Notes under the pieces: generated by a model
What the model was told of the DNA's origin: nothing
The model's database searches: none
The model's input: only the letters and a program-made list of their open reading frames with translations
Source of the DNA: SAR324 cluster bacterium
GTDB lineage: Bacteria > SAR324 > NAC60-12
NCBI GenBank assembly: GCA_028282505.1
Contig: JANQHV010000332.1
Location: 1 to 49,754, forward strand
Reading direction: 5' to 3'
DNA length: 49,754 nt
Position numbers and translations under genes: made by a program
Part shown: positions 35,053 to 44,646 of the stretch, one piece after another
Layout of the letters: each line of letters begins with the position of its first letter
How positions within the stretch are numbered: position 1 is the first letter of the stretch

Positions 35053-36783
35053 TTACTCATCCAGTACAACTCGGGAGATACTGATATACCATTCATGACT
35101 TTCTTGTTGTTCAAACAGGGATTCCAACTTAAAATATGAAGGCAATCTGGTTCCTCGAGTTGGGCGTTTACTGGAGTATCTTATTTTTTGTACAACAAGA
35201 ATATCCTGAACCAGGTTTCCTCTTATTTGATCCTTTAAATCACTTCTATGCCGTATCGCATATTTAAAATCAACAGCCCCCCAAAAATAAGGGCTATACA
35301 ATCCTGGACGTTCATCAACAATGATGATGTTTTTGTCAGGGTAGTGTTGCTTCAAAAATTTGAGCACCGCCCCATACTGTCGATATAAAACAATATGATT
35401 AACAGATTCATTATTTGGAGCAACTGTCCAATGCCATGCCATGATACCAATGGCTCCCACCATCGCATAACGCATCAAAACTCTCCATCTGGAAACGAGG
35501 GGGTGGAGTAACAACAAACTTCCGACAACAAGTAACGGTAGAAAAACAATTCCGTACCGAATTGCTGCTGGATGGATGATATCTGATACTGTATTCCGAA
35601 AGGAAAAAATAACAACAAATAAAGTAGCAAAACTTAAAAAGCCTGTGATACTGAGTACTACAGTACGCTTCGTTCTTACTTTTTTCTGGCAAACTAATTT
35701 CACTATCCCATAAAGCAGCCCCATCAAAGCAAGATATGTGAGAATGGGAATCATGTTGTAGCGATAAATCTCTGCAGTGAAAAACTCCCAGGCTTTACCC
35801 AAATTGTTCAGAAATATCGATCCGCTAAATACTGATTCATTCTCAGCAACCTGAAATTTTTCATTATCCAGGTTAATGATGCGCTGCCAAGCAACCGGTA
35901 AAAAGAGTAAAGGTAATAAAACAAAGCGATAGGTCAATTTTTCATATTCTACCCGACGCATTAAACTTAGGACAATCACACCAAAGTATGGAACCAACAC
36001 AATCGATTCATAACGCAACTGAGCCAATAAAAGAAGGGTTAATCCCAAACGCTCAATGACAATGCTCTGTTTGGTCACTAAAAACGTATCCAACAAAAAA
36101 AAAGCCAGTATGACAAACAATAGATTGGGGACTTCAAATCCTCCAGAGGTAACCCAAAGCACAAAAATAGGAAATGAGGCCATCAACACCATACCAGTAA
36201 TGGCCAAACTTCTGGAAAACCAACGCTGCAACAGACCATAAAACACCCACAGGCATAAAACACCAAGAAGGGCATTGACCACAAAAGCATTTTCTGCCCG
36301 ATATCCTGTGAATGTATGGGCGAGAGACACAAGAAATGGAAACAGTAAAGGACGCTGATCCCAGGATAATTCATGAACATGGTATTTTTCGTAGTAAAAT
36401 CTTCCTTGCGTTTGATTGAAAAATTTATGTTCACGATACATAGATGCTGACATCCCAGCCAGATTGGTCTCATCAGCTAATATACGAAACCTAGGAGGAG
36501 AAGAGAGCATTGCCCCGATAATCAAAATCACTGCAAGCATCAATGCCCCTCCATGCTTCCAGGCAAATCGAATACATTTTGTAGCTCCAATCTTTGCCGG
36601 CAACATACTCAATGCCCACAAACCAAACGTTCCAAAAATAAAGTAATACCCACTGACTTGAAACCAATGTTCCATTTGTTCTTTAGAGGGAATCACAAAA
36701 CCCAACAGCATTGCTGCTACTGCAGAAACAAGGGTTCCTCCTATTATACAGATTAATTTTAATGGGAATTTATCAAGCATCAT
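35053..36783 (-). CDS. Polytopic glycosyltransferase, GT39/ArnT-like
   Basis: This 576-residue membrane protein has many TM helices (about 10-12) through residue 450, followed by a smaller soluble C-terminal domain. The early periplasmic-loop segment with RILADETNLAGM resembles the Asp/Glu loop of PMT/ArnT-type lipid-phosphate-sugar glycosyltransferases. Specific catalytic assignment is not secure. GAGGG six nt before ATG 36783 supports the start. It is followed downstream by the GT2/radical SAM set after a repeat-containing gap of about 190 nt. Confidence 0.8.
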   Translation of the reverse strand: MMLDKFPLKLICIIGGTLVSAVAAMLLGFVIPSKEQMEHWFQVSGYYFIFGTFGLWALSMLPAKIGATKCIRFAWKHGGALMLAVILIIGAMLSSPPRFRILADETNLAGMSASMYREHKFFNQTQGRFYYEKYHVHELSWDQRPLLFPFLVSLAHTFTGYRAENAFVVNALLGVLCLWVFYGLLQRWFSRSLAITGMVLMASFPIFVLWVTSGGFEVPNLLFVILAFFLLDTFLVTKQSIVIERLGLTLLLLAQLRYESIVLVPYFGVIVLSLMRRVEYEKLTYRFVLLPLLFLPVAWQRIINLDNEKFQVAENESVFSGSIFLNNLGKAWEFFTAEIYRYNMIPILTYLALMGLLYGIVKLVCQKKVRTKRTVVLSITGFLSFATLFVVIFSFRNTVSDIIHPAAIRYGIVFLPLLVVGSLLLLHPLVSRWRVLMRYAMVGAIGIMAWHWTVAPNNESVNHIVLYRQYGAVLKFLKQHYPDKNIIIVDERPGLYSPYFWGAVDFKYAIRHRSDLKDQIRGNLVQDILVVQKIRYSSKRPTRGTRLPSYFKLESLFEQQESHEWYISISRVVLDE

Positions 36784-36789
36784 GCTTTT

Positions 36790-36854
36790 CCCTCTTCCTT
36801 TTTTCTAAGAAAGGTTTGGTGATATTAAACCCTCTTTCAGAAAAAGGGAGAGGG
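36790..36854. repeat. Inverted-repeat element (CCCTCT...AGAGGG)
   Basis: CCCTCTTCCTTTTTTCT (36790-36806) is nearly the reverse complement of AGAAAAAGGGAGAGGG (36839-36854). This resembles the common CCCTCTCCCTTTTTCT dispersed repeat. It lies upstream of the GT39-like gene and downstream of the lipoprotein gene. It has no coding potential. Confidence 0.55.
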
Positions 36855-36938
36855 CTTAAAGGTATTGCCATATTTTAAATGCAGCTTGGTCTTGACCTAT
36901 GATCAGGTAAGTCATCAAATTTGGCAGGAGAAAAAGGC

Positions 36939-36986
36939 AAAAAAAAAGGATCAACAACTATGCATTGCTGATCCTTTTAAAAAATC
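36939..36986 (-). terminator. Rho-independent terminator of the large lipoprotein gene
   Basis: On the minus strand, AAAAGGATCAGCA pairs with TGTTGATCCTTTT (mirrored near 36948-36977) and is followed by a run of Us (complement of the A-run near 36939-36947). It lies about 45 nt after the stop codon of the 37031-40366 gene. Stem and U-tract are both convincing. Confidence 0.75.
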
Positions 36987-37030
36987 ATTTCCTGCTGACG
37001 TTTGTCAACAAAGAAATTAGTATCGCTTCA

Positions 37031-40000
37031 TCAGTTAGTAGCAGCTAGGACAAATACACCAGAGATCCCAACAGCACCAGACATATTAGCATTTCCAACT
37101 GTGAAACTATTAGCGAGAGCGAATGGAGTGAAAGTCGTGCCATTGGTATGGCCAAATGATATATCAGAAGTAGCAGGTTGTGCATAGATGGTATAAATAT
37201 ATGTACCTCCTGTATCCGATATAGTGAATAAAGACCCATCGGCATTAATTGTATCGCTTGCTCCTAAAATTGTCTGAATACGTCCTGCCAACTCTGTTGG
37301 ATCAAATGACAGTACACCAGCATCAGAGACACTGAAACCTACAGAGTTTTCTACAGTTTGACTCGTACTGATCGTTCCTGAAGAATCTCCAATTGTATAC
37401 GGTTTACTAAAGGTCTGAGAACCTGATGAAGTTGTGGTAGTACCTGCTATGTATAGCTTGGTTCCTGTCGGCATGGAAGCACTGATTGTTGTTCCACTGA
37501 CCGTATAAGACACAGAATCAATAATAGCTGCCACTCCAAGAGTACCACCACTTTCTGCCAAGCTTAAACCATACTTAATTGTAGAAGTGATTGAAGTTGA
37601 TGTAGTTCCTCCTACTGCCCCAATGTCAAATGAAATGTCTGGCAAACGACTAGTTGTCGCCAAGAACGAATTAAAAGTTGGAGCATAAACCACAACTCCT
37701 GACGAATTCGCCGTAACCGATATGGTATTAGAAGAACCAGCAGCATCTAAAGTAACTGCTGTGCCAGTTTCAGAAGTGATGGTCAATTGGTTGTTTGTAA
37801 AGAAATAACCCAACGTAGTCGTTGTTGTGGTTGTAGTCGTTGTTGTGGTTGTAGTCGTTGTTGTGGTTGTTGTGGTATCAGTAGTTGGATCAGTACTTAT
37901 CGCCGTACTTGTTGCAACACTGGTACTTGTTGCCGTTCCGGTACTTGTTGCCGTTCCGGTACTTGTTGCCGTTCCGGTACTGGTACTTGTTGCCGTTCCG
38001 GTACTGGTACTTGTTGTTGTACTGGTTATAGTAGCTGTTGCTGCTGCTATTTCTTCTTGTTGTGTAAAGATTTCCTCCTGCTGATTTTGAGCATCCGTTA
38101 TGTTGGTATTCGTTTGATTCTCAATTGTATCAGAATCAACGTTCGCAGCTGAATCAGCAGCACTGGCAGCAGCAGCACTCTCCGTAACAAATGAAGTCAA
38201 AGTAGTCGTTGATGTGATGGCGACCTGGCTGACAGCATTTGCTATAGTTGCAGCATCGGCACCGGCCTCTACGTTCTCAGCAACCAGTGTGGCTGCTCCA
38301 GCCCCTAAAGTAATTGCATCTGAGATACTCAAACCTGCTCTAAGAGAGTCCGATACCGCATTTGCAGCAGCATTAGCAACCTGTCCTGCAGCAGCTCCAG
38401 CATCGGCACCGCCATTTTCTACAGCAACCTGAATGTTAAAAGCAATATCCAATAATACCGCAGTTGCCAACTCAACGATGGCAGCAGCAACATCTTCAAC
38501 ATTACCTCCAGCTGTTGCAATATTATTCAAGGACGTTTCCATGGTACCACCATTAGCATTTGCGGCAATAAGTGCATTTGTCAAAATGGTGGTATCTGTC
38601 ACACCAGCAGAGGAAGTCAAACTCACTCCAGCACTATCTAAAGATTCTTTTACACCATTTCCAGCAGCTTTTGCAACAGCAACGGCAGATGAACCAGTTA
38701 CTGTTGTATTACTGATTGTATCTCCTACCGTAGTTGCAACCACTTCTCCAACATTTGTGGCTGCATTTGATGCTTCAGTAGGTACTGTGTTCTGAGTCAT
38801 ATCAACACCAGCCTCTTGAATAGTTTCTACAGCGATAGAGACCGCCGCACTAACCAATGCGCCCAAAGCTTCTGCTGCACCACTGAGTCCGGCAGGTGCG
38901 TTTGAAACCGCAGTATTTGTTGCAGTCACAAGAGTTTCCGCATAGTTTCCAGAGGCATTAGCCACTCCAGTTGCAGCATTAGAATCCGTCATATCCGCAC
39001 TTCTTGCTTGATCTTCAGTAGCATCTGCTACACCATTTAACAATTGCTCAATAATCGCAGCACCTTGATCTGAAGCAGCATCCAATGCACCCACGATACC
39101 AGCCCCTGCTGCGGTACTGGCATTAGTAATAATCGTTTCACCATTAGCAGATAATGTATCTGTTAAGCTGACACCTTGATCTTCCAAAATTGTGACTGTT
39201 GTTTCGACAGACTGTTGAATAGCCACTACTGATTCCGCAGGATTCAAATTAGTCGTGGTGACATTAGAATCTATCTGATCAGCAACAGATGTTAAATTGT
39301 CAGCAATTGTTCCTGCTGATGTTGTATCTGCTGTGGAATCTTTCATATTCACAACTTCTGCGGCACGCTTCCCAATTTCTGAACCAACCGCTCTTGCAGT
39401 TGAAGCATTGTTTTGTGTAGCCATTTGAGAAATGGCAGAGCCAACTGAATCCACTATATTAGAGGCAACCGTAGATGCATCACTTGCTGTAGCCCCAGAT
39501 TGGTCTGTCGCACTACTTATTGCCTGCCCCATTGTACCAGCAACTGTACGTGCCTGTTCTGTTGTTCCAGTAAATGATGCGACAAAAGTTTCGATGGCTG
39601 CTAGAAATGAAGCAAAAGCATCTCCCAACCCTGCTGTATCAGCTGCTGCAATCACGCGTCCAGTTCCGCCAGGATTCTGAGCCGCAATATTTCCAGCCAA
39701 CAGGGGTTGAAATGTAGTATCGTTGAGCAAATCTCCAGAAAATGTATTATCTGCGGAATCCGCCGCAAAACCAAAGATTTCATCGGTAGTTCTCAATGGA
39801 GACAACCCCTGTATGGTATCCAAGACCACATCTGCCAAGTTTCCAGCTCCGGGATCTTCTGCAGTAGCAGCAGTATATGAGGCACTGCTGTAGTCCGAGT
39901 AAGAAACTGCACTGCCACCTAAAGCAGTGGATATCGCCGTATTACCTTGGCTGGTAAGAGCGTCTTCAGTGATCGTGCCACTGGCGATCACTTCTGAAGA

Positions 40001-40366
40001 GACCACTTGAGTCGGTGGGTTGATGTTTGCTCTTTTAGTTCCCGAAGGTTTGCTCACAACCACATTCTGAAGAGAGCTTTCCCCAGGGCGGTCTACAGAT
40101 ACAACCAATGGGAATTCCATATCACTGGTAACATCAAAGGAAAAATTTCCATTGCTGTCTGTAGTAGCAACTGGGGCTTGAACTCCCGAAACACTCACCT
40201 TTGCACCCGGTATGGCAAAACCGTCGGCAGCATTCCCAGTAATTTTTGAGTCTTTATCGTCATCATCATCATCATCGTCACCAGGTTGACACCCAAAGGC
40301 TAATATCACCATAAGAATCAAACTAAGACACAACCAAGCTCGATTTTTTTTGAGTAACTTTTTCAT
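37031..40366 (-). CDS. Large surface lipoprotein with acidic linker, Ala/Ser-rich region and Thr-rich repeats
   Basis: This 1111-residue predicted lipoprotein has signal peptide core WLCLSLILMVILAFGC with the lipobox Cys at the end. A run of eight Asp follows (QPGDDDDDDDDKD), then a carboxypeptidase-regulatory-like beta domain (GFAIPGAKVSVSGVQAPVATTDSNG). A very long Ala/Thr/Val-rich helical region spans about residues 110-790. Near residues 800-850 there are Ser/Thr repeats (TATSTGTATSTGTATST) and a poly-Thr run of about 20. A beta-rich C-terminal domain of about 260 residues completes it. No enzyme motif is visible. An adhesin or surface-structural role is a guess. GAGGGAA precedes ATG 40366. 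Confidence 0.85.
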   Translation of the reverse strand: MKKLLKKNRAWLCLSLILMVILAFGCQPGDDDDDDDDKDSKITGNAADGFAIPGAKVSVSGVQAPVATTDSNGNFSFDVTSDMEFPLVVSVDRPGESSLQNVVVSKPSGTKRANINPPTQVVSSEVIASGTITEDALTSQGNTAISTALGGSAVSYSDYSSASYTAATAEDPGAGNLADVVLDTIQGLSPLRTTDEIFGFAADSADNTFSGDLLNDTTFQPLLAGNIAAQNPGGTGRVIAAADTAGLGDAFASFLAAIETFVASFTGTTEQARTVAGTMGQAISSATDQSGATASDASTVASNIVDSVGSAISQMATQNNASTARAVGSEIGKRAAEVVNMKDSTADTTSAGTIADNLTSVADQIDSNVTTTNLNPAESVVAIQQSVETTVTILEDQGVSLTDTLSANGETIITNASTAAGAGIVGALDAASDQGAAIIEQLLNGVADATEDQARSADMTDSNAATGVANASGNYAETLVTATNTAVSNAPAGLSGAAEALGALVSAAVSIAVETIQEAGVDMTQNTVPTEASNAATNVGEVVATTVGDTISNTTVTGSSAVAVAKAAGNGVKESLDSAGVSLTSSAGVTDTTILTNALIAANANGGTMETSLNNIATAGGNVEDVAAAIVELATAVLLDIAFNIQVAVENGGADAGAAAGQVANAAANAVSDSLRAGLSISDAITLGAGAATLVAENVEAGADAATIANAVSQVAITSTTTLTSFVTESAAAASAADSAANVDSDTIENQTNTNITDAQNQQEEIFTQQEEIAAATATITSTTTSTSTGTATSTSTGTATSTGTATSTGTATSTSVATSTAISTDPTTDTTTTTTTTTTTTTTTTTTTTTLGYFFTNNQLTITSETGTAVTLDAAGSSNTISVTANSSGVVVYAPTFNSFLATTSRLPDISFDIGAVGGTTSTSITSTIKYGLSLAESGGTLGVAAIIDSVSYTVSGTTISASMPTGTKLYIAGTTTTSSGSQTFSKPYTIGDSSGTISTSQTVENSVGFSVSDAGVLSFDPTELAGRIQTILGASDTINADGSLFTISDTGGTYIYTIYAQPATSDISFGHTNGTTFTPFALANSFTVGNANMSGAVGISGVFVLAATN
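37815..38020. repeat. Two 18-bp tandem repeat arrays inside the lipoprotein gene
   Basis: GTAGTCGTTGTTGTGGTT occurs three times at 37815-37868. TTGTTGCCGTTCCGGTAC occurs at 37927, 37945, 37963 and 37987 with TGGTAC insertions. Both keep the reading frame (18 = 6 codons) and encode poly-Thr and Thr/Ala/Ser repeats in the minus-strand protein. Such arrays can change copy number by slippage. Confidence 0.85.
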
Positions 40367-40895
40367 AATCTTCCCTCTTAAACAGACTTATAATCCAATA
40401 TTCTTAATTATTATGAACAACATATCCAACTTAAACTACTGAAATTTTTACAGCAGTATCCTCCAAAATTTTCAATTATTTCATTGATTTATGCATTTAA
40501 CAGAGTGAGCTTTGCAAGCCAAAACTGCTCGAAACTGCATACACACATACCGAAGTGTATAATATAGCCAAATCTATTTCACAAGAAATATTTTTAAAAA
40601 ATGCAAAAAATTACCATTTTTCCAATGATTTTTAACCTTAATTTTGGTTCTTATACAAATTTTGATTCAAAACAAAATCTTGTGTTATTCTTGCAATTTG
40701 CTAAAAGTATAGAATTTTGTAGACAATTACTTGACGTAATAGATCATTCATTCCAAAGATGTCACTTGGAAACCTGCCGCGGAAACACCTGCCACTTGAT
40801 GCACAGGAAGAAATCTCAAGATTTCTCTTATGCCAAATGACACAAATCGAAATCACTTCTTTAAAATACAACCGCAAACTATCTAAGCAATATCC
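40367..40895. other. Divergent promoter gap of about 530 bp between lipoprotein and exporter genes
   Basis: This gap holds no gene that I can support. The minus-strand side contains AT-rich TATAAG-like sequence near the lipoprotein start. A short GAAATC-TCAA-GATTTC hairpin lies near 40810-40825. The 79-codon plus-strand frame at 40601 has no ribosome site and is not supported. Both flanking genes point away, so the gap must hold two promoters and perhaps a regulator site. Confidence 0.5.
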
Positions 40896-43800
40896 ATGAC
40901 ATACTGGCCATTTAAACTTATTTTTTTGCAAGTTTTTTTATTGATTCTGCTCATTCTCCCCCAATCGCTTTCTGCTCAATCAATCAACATACAGGATATC
41001 CAATCCAGGCTATCGTCAGGAACATTAACTCAGGAAGAACTCCGCAGGTTGGCGCAAACCATGGATTGCCAACAATTCCGCACTTTTTTTCCAACACTGG
41101 ATTGTGAAGCAATCCAACAAGGACAGCAATTGCAACCTTTTACTAATCCAGTAATCAATACACCTGTCACAGAAAAAACTGTCGAACCAGAATCACGATC
41201 TGCTGAACAAAAATCAACGATAGAACCCCAAACTTCAGAAAATATGGCAACACAGCCAGATAAAACGAGCTCTCCCGAGCAACGCTTTCAAAGATATAAC
41301 CCTTTTCTGCTTGAAAAAAAAGAAGAAGAGGATTTACACAAACAACAATCTGTCTTCCCAGAATTTGATCCATTCCTACAGGATCTTCCCAAGCAGGAAT
41401 TCACACATCAACCGGACACTATCATATTGCCGAAGCAAACTTCACTGCCCTCTCAAGACACCCGCAAATTATCAGAATGCGGCATTCCTTCTGAAAATAA
41501 AGGCATGGAACATCCTGATTGTCAATTGTCTGCAATCGAAAGAGCACTGCAACCTGTACTCATTCAAGGGCTGTATAATAAATTCAGTGTCCGACAACCC
41601 TTACTTCAGTTTGGTTACGATCAACTAACAGCGGATCGTTTCCGTTTTGACCCGATCGCTCATGCAGCAACACCTGAAAATTATAAACTGGGACCTGGTG
41701 ATGAGGTGATTGTCCATGATTCACTTAGCGACATCGAAGAAGATAAAGAAGAAAAACCCTCTCATCCAGTCGTAGATGAAAATGGAATGTTAAGTCTTTC
41801 AGGCTATAAACCTCTTCGTGTATGGGGTTTGACACTGGAGGAGGTCAATAAAAAATTGCAGCGCCACAACAAATTTCTTGAAGTCTCCTTAGGAAAACTC
41901 CGTTCCATTCAGGTGAATATAATTGGAGAGGCCCAAACACCCGGTTTGCACCAAGTACCAGGTATTGCTTCAATTTATAACATTCTTGCTATGACAGGGG
42001 GTATTAAAAAAACTGGCAGTTTACGACACATCCAATGGAGACGGAATAACCAACTAATAGCAGAAGTGGATTTGTATGAATACTTTCTCAAAGGTGTCCC
42101 TCTCAAGCACGTCTACATAGAAAGTGGAGATACTCTGTTTATCCCACCACTTCAGCAAGCCATTGCTTTGGTTGGACAAGTACAAAAGTCAGGAATTTAT
42201 GAATTAAAAAAAGAAACAACATTAGATGAAGTACTTGCTTTAACCGGTGGTTTACTGCCCACTGCCAATACAGAGCACATTTTAGTGGAACGAATTGTTC
42301 CCAACTCCGGAAAAACATTACAACGCCTCAATTTGACTCTCACGGGCCCTCAACAAATTCAAGCATTTGATATTATTAAAATTTTTCCAATTCCAGACAA
42401 TTTTAGTGAAGCAGTAGGAAAACAAAATATTTCCTCAGGATCTGAAGATGTCACACACATTTACACCGATCGGTCTAAGATCGTTATCCGAGGTGCTGTA
42501 GAACAGCCAGGGCATTATCCTTTTATTGAAGGGGTTACACTCGGAGATGCATTGCTCCAAGCCAAAGGGATGAAGTTAAATGCGTACCGAGAGCAAATCG
42601 ACATTCGCAGGGTAACGATAGGAAAAAACCCCATTCTTCTTCGTATTTCCCTGAATAAACCGGATGCCCTGCAAACTTCACTTCAACCTGGAGATGTGAT
42701 TCTAGTGCATGACAATGCCGAATTATTCAAAAGCATCACACTGACAGGGAAAGTCAAAAAACCTGGTAATTACCCCTATCTGCAAGACATGACTCTCGGC
42801 AATGCTTTGCTTTTGGCAAATGGATTGGAGCAACAAGCCTATCAAGAACGGATTTATATTCGGAGGATTTCCGATAAAGGTCATCAACTGGTGAAAGTCC
42901 TTTTGAATACTCCTGGAGCGTTGGACACACTTCTGCAACCTGGGGATACCATTTTAGTACATGACAATAATAATTTCTTTAAAAGTATCACTATACATGG
43001 AGAAGTCAATCAACCAGGAATTTATCCATATTTTGAAAACATGACCGTAGAAGACGTGCTGTTCCTGGCAAAAGGACTGGGGCTGAAAGCAGACAGGACA
43101 AAAGTGAATATTCAGCGAATCGTGCCGGGTCAGGAAGAGCATCAATCCATGAAGATTCTCCTGGACGTCAAAGGCTCGCAAACCCTTTTGCAGCCAGACG
43201 ATGAAATTATCGTGTTCAATAAGAAAAAATCAGGAAAAAATATCACAATTCTTGGAGAAGTCAGGGCACCTGGAAATTTTCATTATTCCCAGGGAATGAC
43301 CATAGAAGATGCTCTTCTGCTGGCTAATGGTTTAACCTCAAAAGCTTTTCGGGAAAAGCTCGATATCCAAAGACAAAGAGATGATGGCAAAAGAGAATTA
43401 ATTGAAGTACCACTAACTCGTGGAACTTCTTCTTTTGTACTTGAGCCAGAAGATATCGTGATGGTTCACTCTGTCGATTTGATAGCAGCACGTAACATCA
43501 CTATCCAAGGCATCAACATTCAACGTCCAGGCAGCTATCCTTTTATTGAGGGCATGACTATTAAAAGTTTAATTTTTCGAGCAGGAGGATTGACCAATAA
43601 AGCAATTGATCCCACTGTCACTGTCAAACGTTGGGAAAGAAATGGTAACCAATTACAACGCAAAACCATTGTTCTCCAAATTGACCCTGAAAATCATGAA
43701 ACGACTCCATCGTTTCTTCTCCAAGAAGACGACCTGGTCATCTTGAGACAATTACAAGAGTACAATCAACCGCTGCGAGTCACAATTAGTGGAGAAGTGC

Positions 43801-44630
43801 TTTATCCTGGCACTTACGAATTTACGAAAGGAGCCCACCTGAGTGATTTAATTCATCGTGCCAATGGATTCACTAAAAATGCATTTTTATCAGGGGCGAT
43901 CCTTACCCGTAAAATCCTTAAAGAAAAAGAAGATGCCGTCGATGATCGAATCAATAAAGATACGAGACGCTCGTTGCTGCAAACAACAGTGGAAGCACCA
44001 ACCAGCATCGTAGACCCGAACGCTCAGTTAACAGCAGCTTACGCAGCTCGTCAAACACTGGAAGAAGAACGTCAAATCAAGCAGGGAAAAGCATCTGATT
44101 CAGGAGAAGTGGCATCGGAACAGGTAGCGGCTCAACAAACCCAACTGACTCAAACAGAAAGCCAAAGAATTGTGGAATTGCAAGAACAGGCAAAAATCAA
44201 AGAGACCAATATTGGACGTTTGATTATCAGGTTAATGCCTCTACAGCAATTTAAAGGGAGTGTTGACGACATTGAATTGATGGATGGAGATACATTAACC
44301 ATTCCCCCTAAACTAAATTCTGTCTTAGTCAAAGGAGAAACATATGGAGAGGCTTCTTTACTGCTAAAAGAACAAGCAACTGCTTATTACTACCTTAGTA
44401 TTCTGGGAGGTCCGCGCCAATTAGCATCTCTGGAAGAAACCTATATTCTCAAAGGAGATGGAACCATTGTACAAAGTAACCTGGACCAATATGTTGTGGA
44501 AGCAGGAGACACGATCATTGTTCCTCCGGAGCTAACCCCAGAGCCAAACACACTCAAAACAACACAAGCAATTGCTGATATTGTCTTCAAAACACTGACC
44601 ACCCTTGCCTTACTTGTAACAATACTATAA
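40896..44630 (+). CDS. Wza-type polysaccharide export protein with about nine SLBB repeats
   Basis: The protein has 1244 residues, far longer than Wza (about 380). A signal peptide (FLQVFLLILLILPQSLSAQ) precedes a low-complexity region rich in Gln, Glu and Pro (about 90-200). A Poly_export-like segment (YKLGPGDEVIVHD, residue about 263) follows. SLBB-like repeats then recur, recognisable by the pattern GxVxxPGxYxxxxxxTLxDALxxAxGL: GEAQTPG, GQVQKSG, GAVEQPG, GKVKKPG, GEVNQPG, GEVRAPG, GINIQRPG, GEVLYPG and GETYGEA. A C-terminal hydrophobic stretch (IVFKTLTTLALLVTIL) may anchor it. It probably forms a long trans-periplasmic export pore. Start ATG 40896 has a weak ribosome site. Confidence 0.93.
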   Translation: MTYWPFKLIFLQVFLLILLILPQSLSAQSINIQDIQSRLSSGTLTQEELRRLAQTMDCQQFRTFFPTLDCEAIQQGQQLQPFTNPVINTPVTEKTVEPESRSAEQKSTIEPQTSENMATQPDKTSSPEQRFQRYNPFLLEKKEEEDLHKQQSVFPEFDPFLQDLPKQEFTHQPDTIILPKQTSLPSQDTRKLSECGIPSENKGMEHPDCQLSAIERALQPVLIQGLYNKFSVRQPLLQFGYDQLTADRFRFDPIAHAATPENYKLGPGDEVIVHDSLSDIEEDKEEKPSHPVVDENGMLSLSGYKPLRVWGLTLEEVNKKLQRHNKFLEVSLGKLRSIQVNIIGEAQTPGLHQVPGIASIYNILAMTGGIKKTGSLRHIQWRRNNQLIAEVDLYEYFLKGVPLKHVYIESGDTLFIPPLQQAIALVGQVQKSGIYELKKETTLDEVLALTGGLLPTANTEHILVERIVPNSGKTLQRLNLTLTGPQQIQAFDIIKIFPIPDNFSEAVGKQNISSGSEDVTHIYTDRSKIVIRGAVEQPGHYPFIEGVTLGDALLQAKGMKLNAYREQIDIRRVTIGKNPILLRISLNKPDALQTSLQPGDVILVHDNAELFKSITLTGKVKKPGNYPYLQDMTLGNALLLANGLEQQAYQERIYIRRISDKGHQLVKVLLNTPGALDTLLQPGDTILVHDNNNFFKSITIHGEVNQPGIYPYFENMTVEDVLFLAKGLGLKADRTKVNIQRIVPGQEEHQSMKILLDVKGSQTLLQPDDEIIVFNKKKSGKNITILGEVRAPGNFHYSQGMTIEDALLLANGLTSKAFREKLDIQRQRDDGKRELIEVPLTRGTSSFVLEPEDIVMVHSVDLIAARNITIQGINIQRPGSYPFIEGMTIKSLIFRAGGLTNKAIDPTVTVKRWERNGNQLQRKTIVLQIDPENHETTPSFLLQEDDLVILRQLQEYNQPLRVTISGEVLYPGTYEFTKGAHLSDLIHRANGFTKNAFLSGAILTRKILKEKEDAVDDRINKDTRRSLLQTTVEAPTSIVDPNAQLTAAYAARQTLEEERQIKQGKASDSGEVASEQVAAQQTQLTQTESQRIVELQEQAKIKETNIGRLIIRLMPLQQFKGSVDDIELMDGDTLTIPPKLNSVLVKGETYGEASLLLKEQATAYYYLSILGGPRQLASLEETYILKGDGTIVQSNLDQYVVEAGDTIIVPPELTPEPNTLKTTQAIADIVFKTLTTLALLVTIL

Positions 44631-44646
44631 CCCCTAAAATTGAATA

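Noticed and set aside
37815-38020. Tandem 18-bp repeats that might suggest a CRISPR array
   Set aside because: Units are directly adjacent without spacers and keep the reading frame of a real gene, so they are coding microsatellite-type repeats.
37827-38084. Plus-strand frame encoding a long poly-valine stretch
   Set aside because: It is the complement of the Thr-repeat region of the minus-strand lipoprotein gene and has no ribosome site or family signal; it is a shadow frame.
40601-40840. 79-codon plus-strand frame in the gap upstream of the exporter
   Set aside because: There is no ribosome site, no recognisable motif and an AT-driven composition. It lies in a promoter gap and is better treated as non-coding.
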